Positions 63,706 through 64,000 of a stretch of 64,000 nt of DNA are shown here, piece after piece. The notes under the pieces are model-generated. The model made no database searches and was not told where the DNA came from. It saw only the letters and a list, made by a program, of their open reading frames with translations. How positions within the stretch are numbered: the stretch's first letter is position 1; each line of letters begins with the position of its first letter. The DNA lies in the NCBI RefSeq assembly GCF_900188115.1, contig NZ_FZNW01000001.1, positions 62,001-126,000 of the forward strand, in the 5' to 3' direction. The position numbers and the translations under genes were made by a program. This DNA comes from Haloechinothrix alba. Its GTDB lineage: Bacteria > Actinomycetota > Actinomycetes > Mycobacteriales > Pseudonocardiaceae.

Positions 63706-64000
63706 ATGGCCGATACGCCAGTCAACGTGACCGATGCCAGCTTCGGCGACGACGTACTCAAGCACGACAAGCCCGTGCTCGTCGACTTCTGGGCAACCTG
63801 GTGCGGACCGTGCAAGATGGTGGCGCCGGTGCTGGAAGAGATCGCGGCCGAGCACGGTGACAAGATCACCATCGCCAAGCTCGACATCGACCAGAACCCG
63901 GGGACGGCGCGGGACTACCAGGTCATGTCGATCCCTACCCTGATCCTGTTCTCCGGTGGCGAGCCGGTGAAGCAGATCGTCGGTGCCAAGCCCAAGGCTT
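63706..64000 (+). CDS. trxA: Thioredoxin (cut by window end)
   Basis: First 98 residues of thioredoxin. Active site Trp32-Cys33-Gly-Pro-Cys36, cis-Pro in [34 protein letters not shown]-terminus. ATG 63706 with AGGGAG 6 nt upstream. Only a few C-terminal residues lie beyond the window. Confidence 0.96.
   Translation, partial: MADTPVNVTDASFGDDVLKHDKPVLVDFWATWCGPCKMVAPVLEEIAAEHGDKITIAKLDIDQNPGTARDYQVMSIPTLILFSGGEPVKQIVGAKPKA

Noticed and set aside
1-64000. CRISPR arrays, tRNA or rRNA genes, complete prophage, insertion sequences
   Set aside because: I saw no regularly spaced repeats, cloverleaf sequences, rRNA motifs or transposase/integrase genes. The mobile features supported are the intein and the small intergenic repeats.

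Overview
The window is high-GC (about 70 %) actinobacterial chromosome. Gene content and order point to the family Pseudonocardiaceae (Amycolatopsis / Saccharomonospora / Prauserella type). The evidence is a set of mycobacterial-type origin-proximal genes (ino1, padR, ponA, rpsF-ssb-rpsR-rplI, dnaB with an intein, leuS, pcnA, mutT4-like Nudix, murJ, sigM, trxBA), XRE/DUF397 pairs, ESX-type WXG proteins, abundant GTG starts and ATGA/GTGA gene overlaps. The family assignment is inference. oriC itself is not in the window and probably lies beyond the right end, past trxA.

Layout. 1-4.8 kb: end of a dynamin-like GTPase gene, a two-component system and a two-gene ABC exporter closed by strong hairpins. 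4.9-9.6 kb: trmB, an amidohydrolase, a short-chain dehydrogenase, and inositol-phosphate synthase with a PadR regulator. 9.9-22 kb: a housekeeping block (DUF5318 protein, class A PBP, GT87 membrane glycosyltransferase, two paralogous secreted/anchored proteins, rpsF-ssb-rpsR-rplI, a DnaA-box cluster, and dnaB carrying a class 3-type intein). 22-26.8 kb: methyltransferase, a SigG-like sigma factor, LCP ligase, Dps, an extradiol dioxygenase and a small HhH protein. 26.8-36.6 kb: accessory island with a type VII secretion effector operon and tandem putative immunity genes (one frameshifted), a RelBE-like and a MazEF-like toxin-antitoxin pair, a YCII/sigma pair, a VOC protein and an XRE/DUF397 pair. 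36.7-41.3 kb: a giant secreted repeat protein with chaplin-like periodicity and a second secreted acidic protein. 41.6-47.7 kb: AI-2E transporter, MacS-type two-component system, DUF1707 protein, ribokinase and TetR regulator. 47.8-64 kb: leuS, SdpI-like protein, YqgE, pcnA, Nudix, DUF6049, murJ, a separate membrane pseudokinase, sigM with its anti-sigma factor, and trxB-trxA (cut by the window end).

How the genes work together. Cell-envelope functions dominate the core: PBP, LCP ligase, lipid II flippase MurJ with a pseudokinase partner, and SigM. Redox control (trxBA behind a SigR/SigH-like promoter) and DNA replication (ssb, dnaB) make up most of the rest. The accessory middle holds conflict and surface functions. 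The best candidate for an undescribed system is the operon at about 26.8-31.3 kb: SseB-like protein, EspC-like WXG protein, a WXG/glycine-zipper effector, and two tandem membrane proteins with ATGA-coupled starts, arranged like an effector with duplicated immunity genes. At least ten genes have a TANNNT hexamer 6-7 nt before the start codon, suggesting widespread leaderless transcription.
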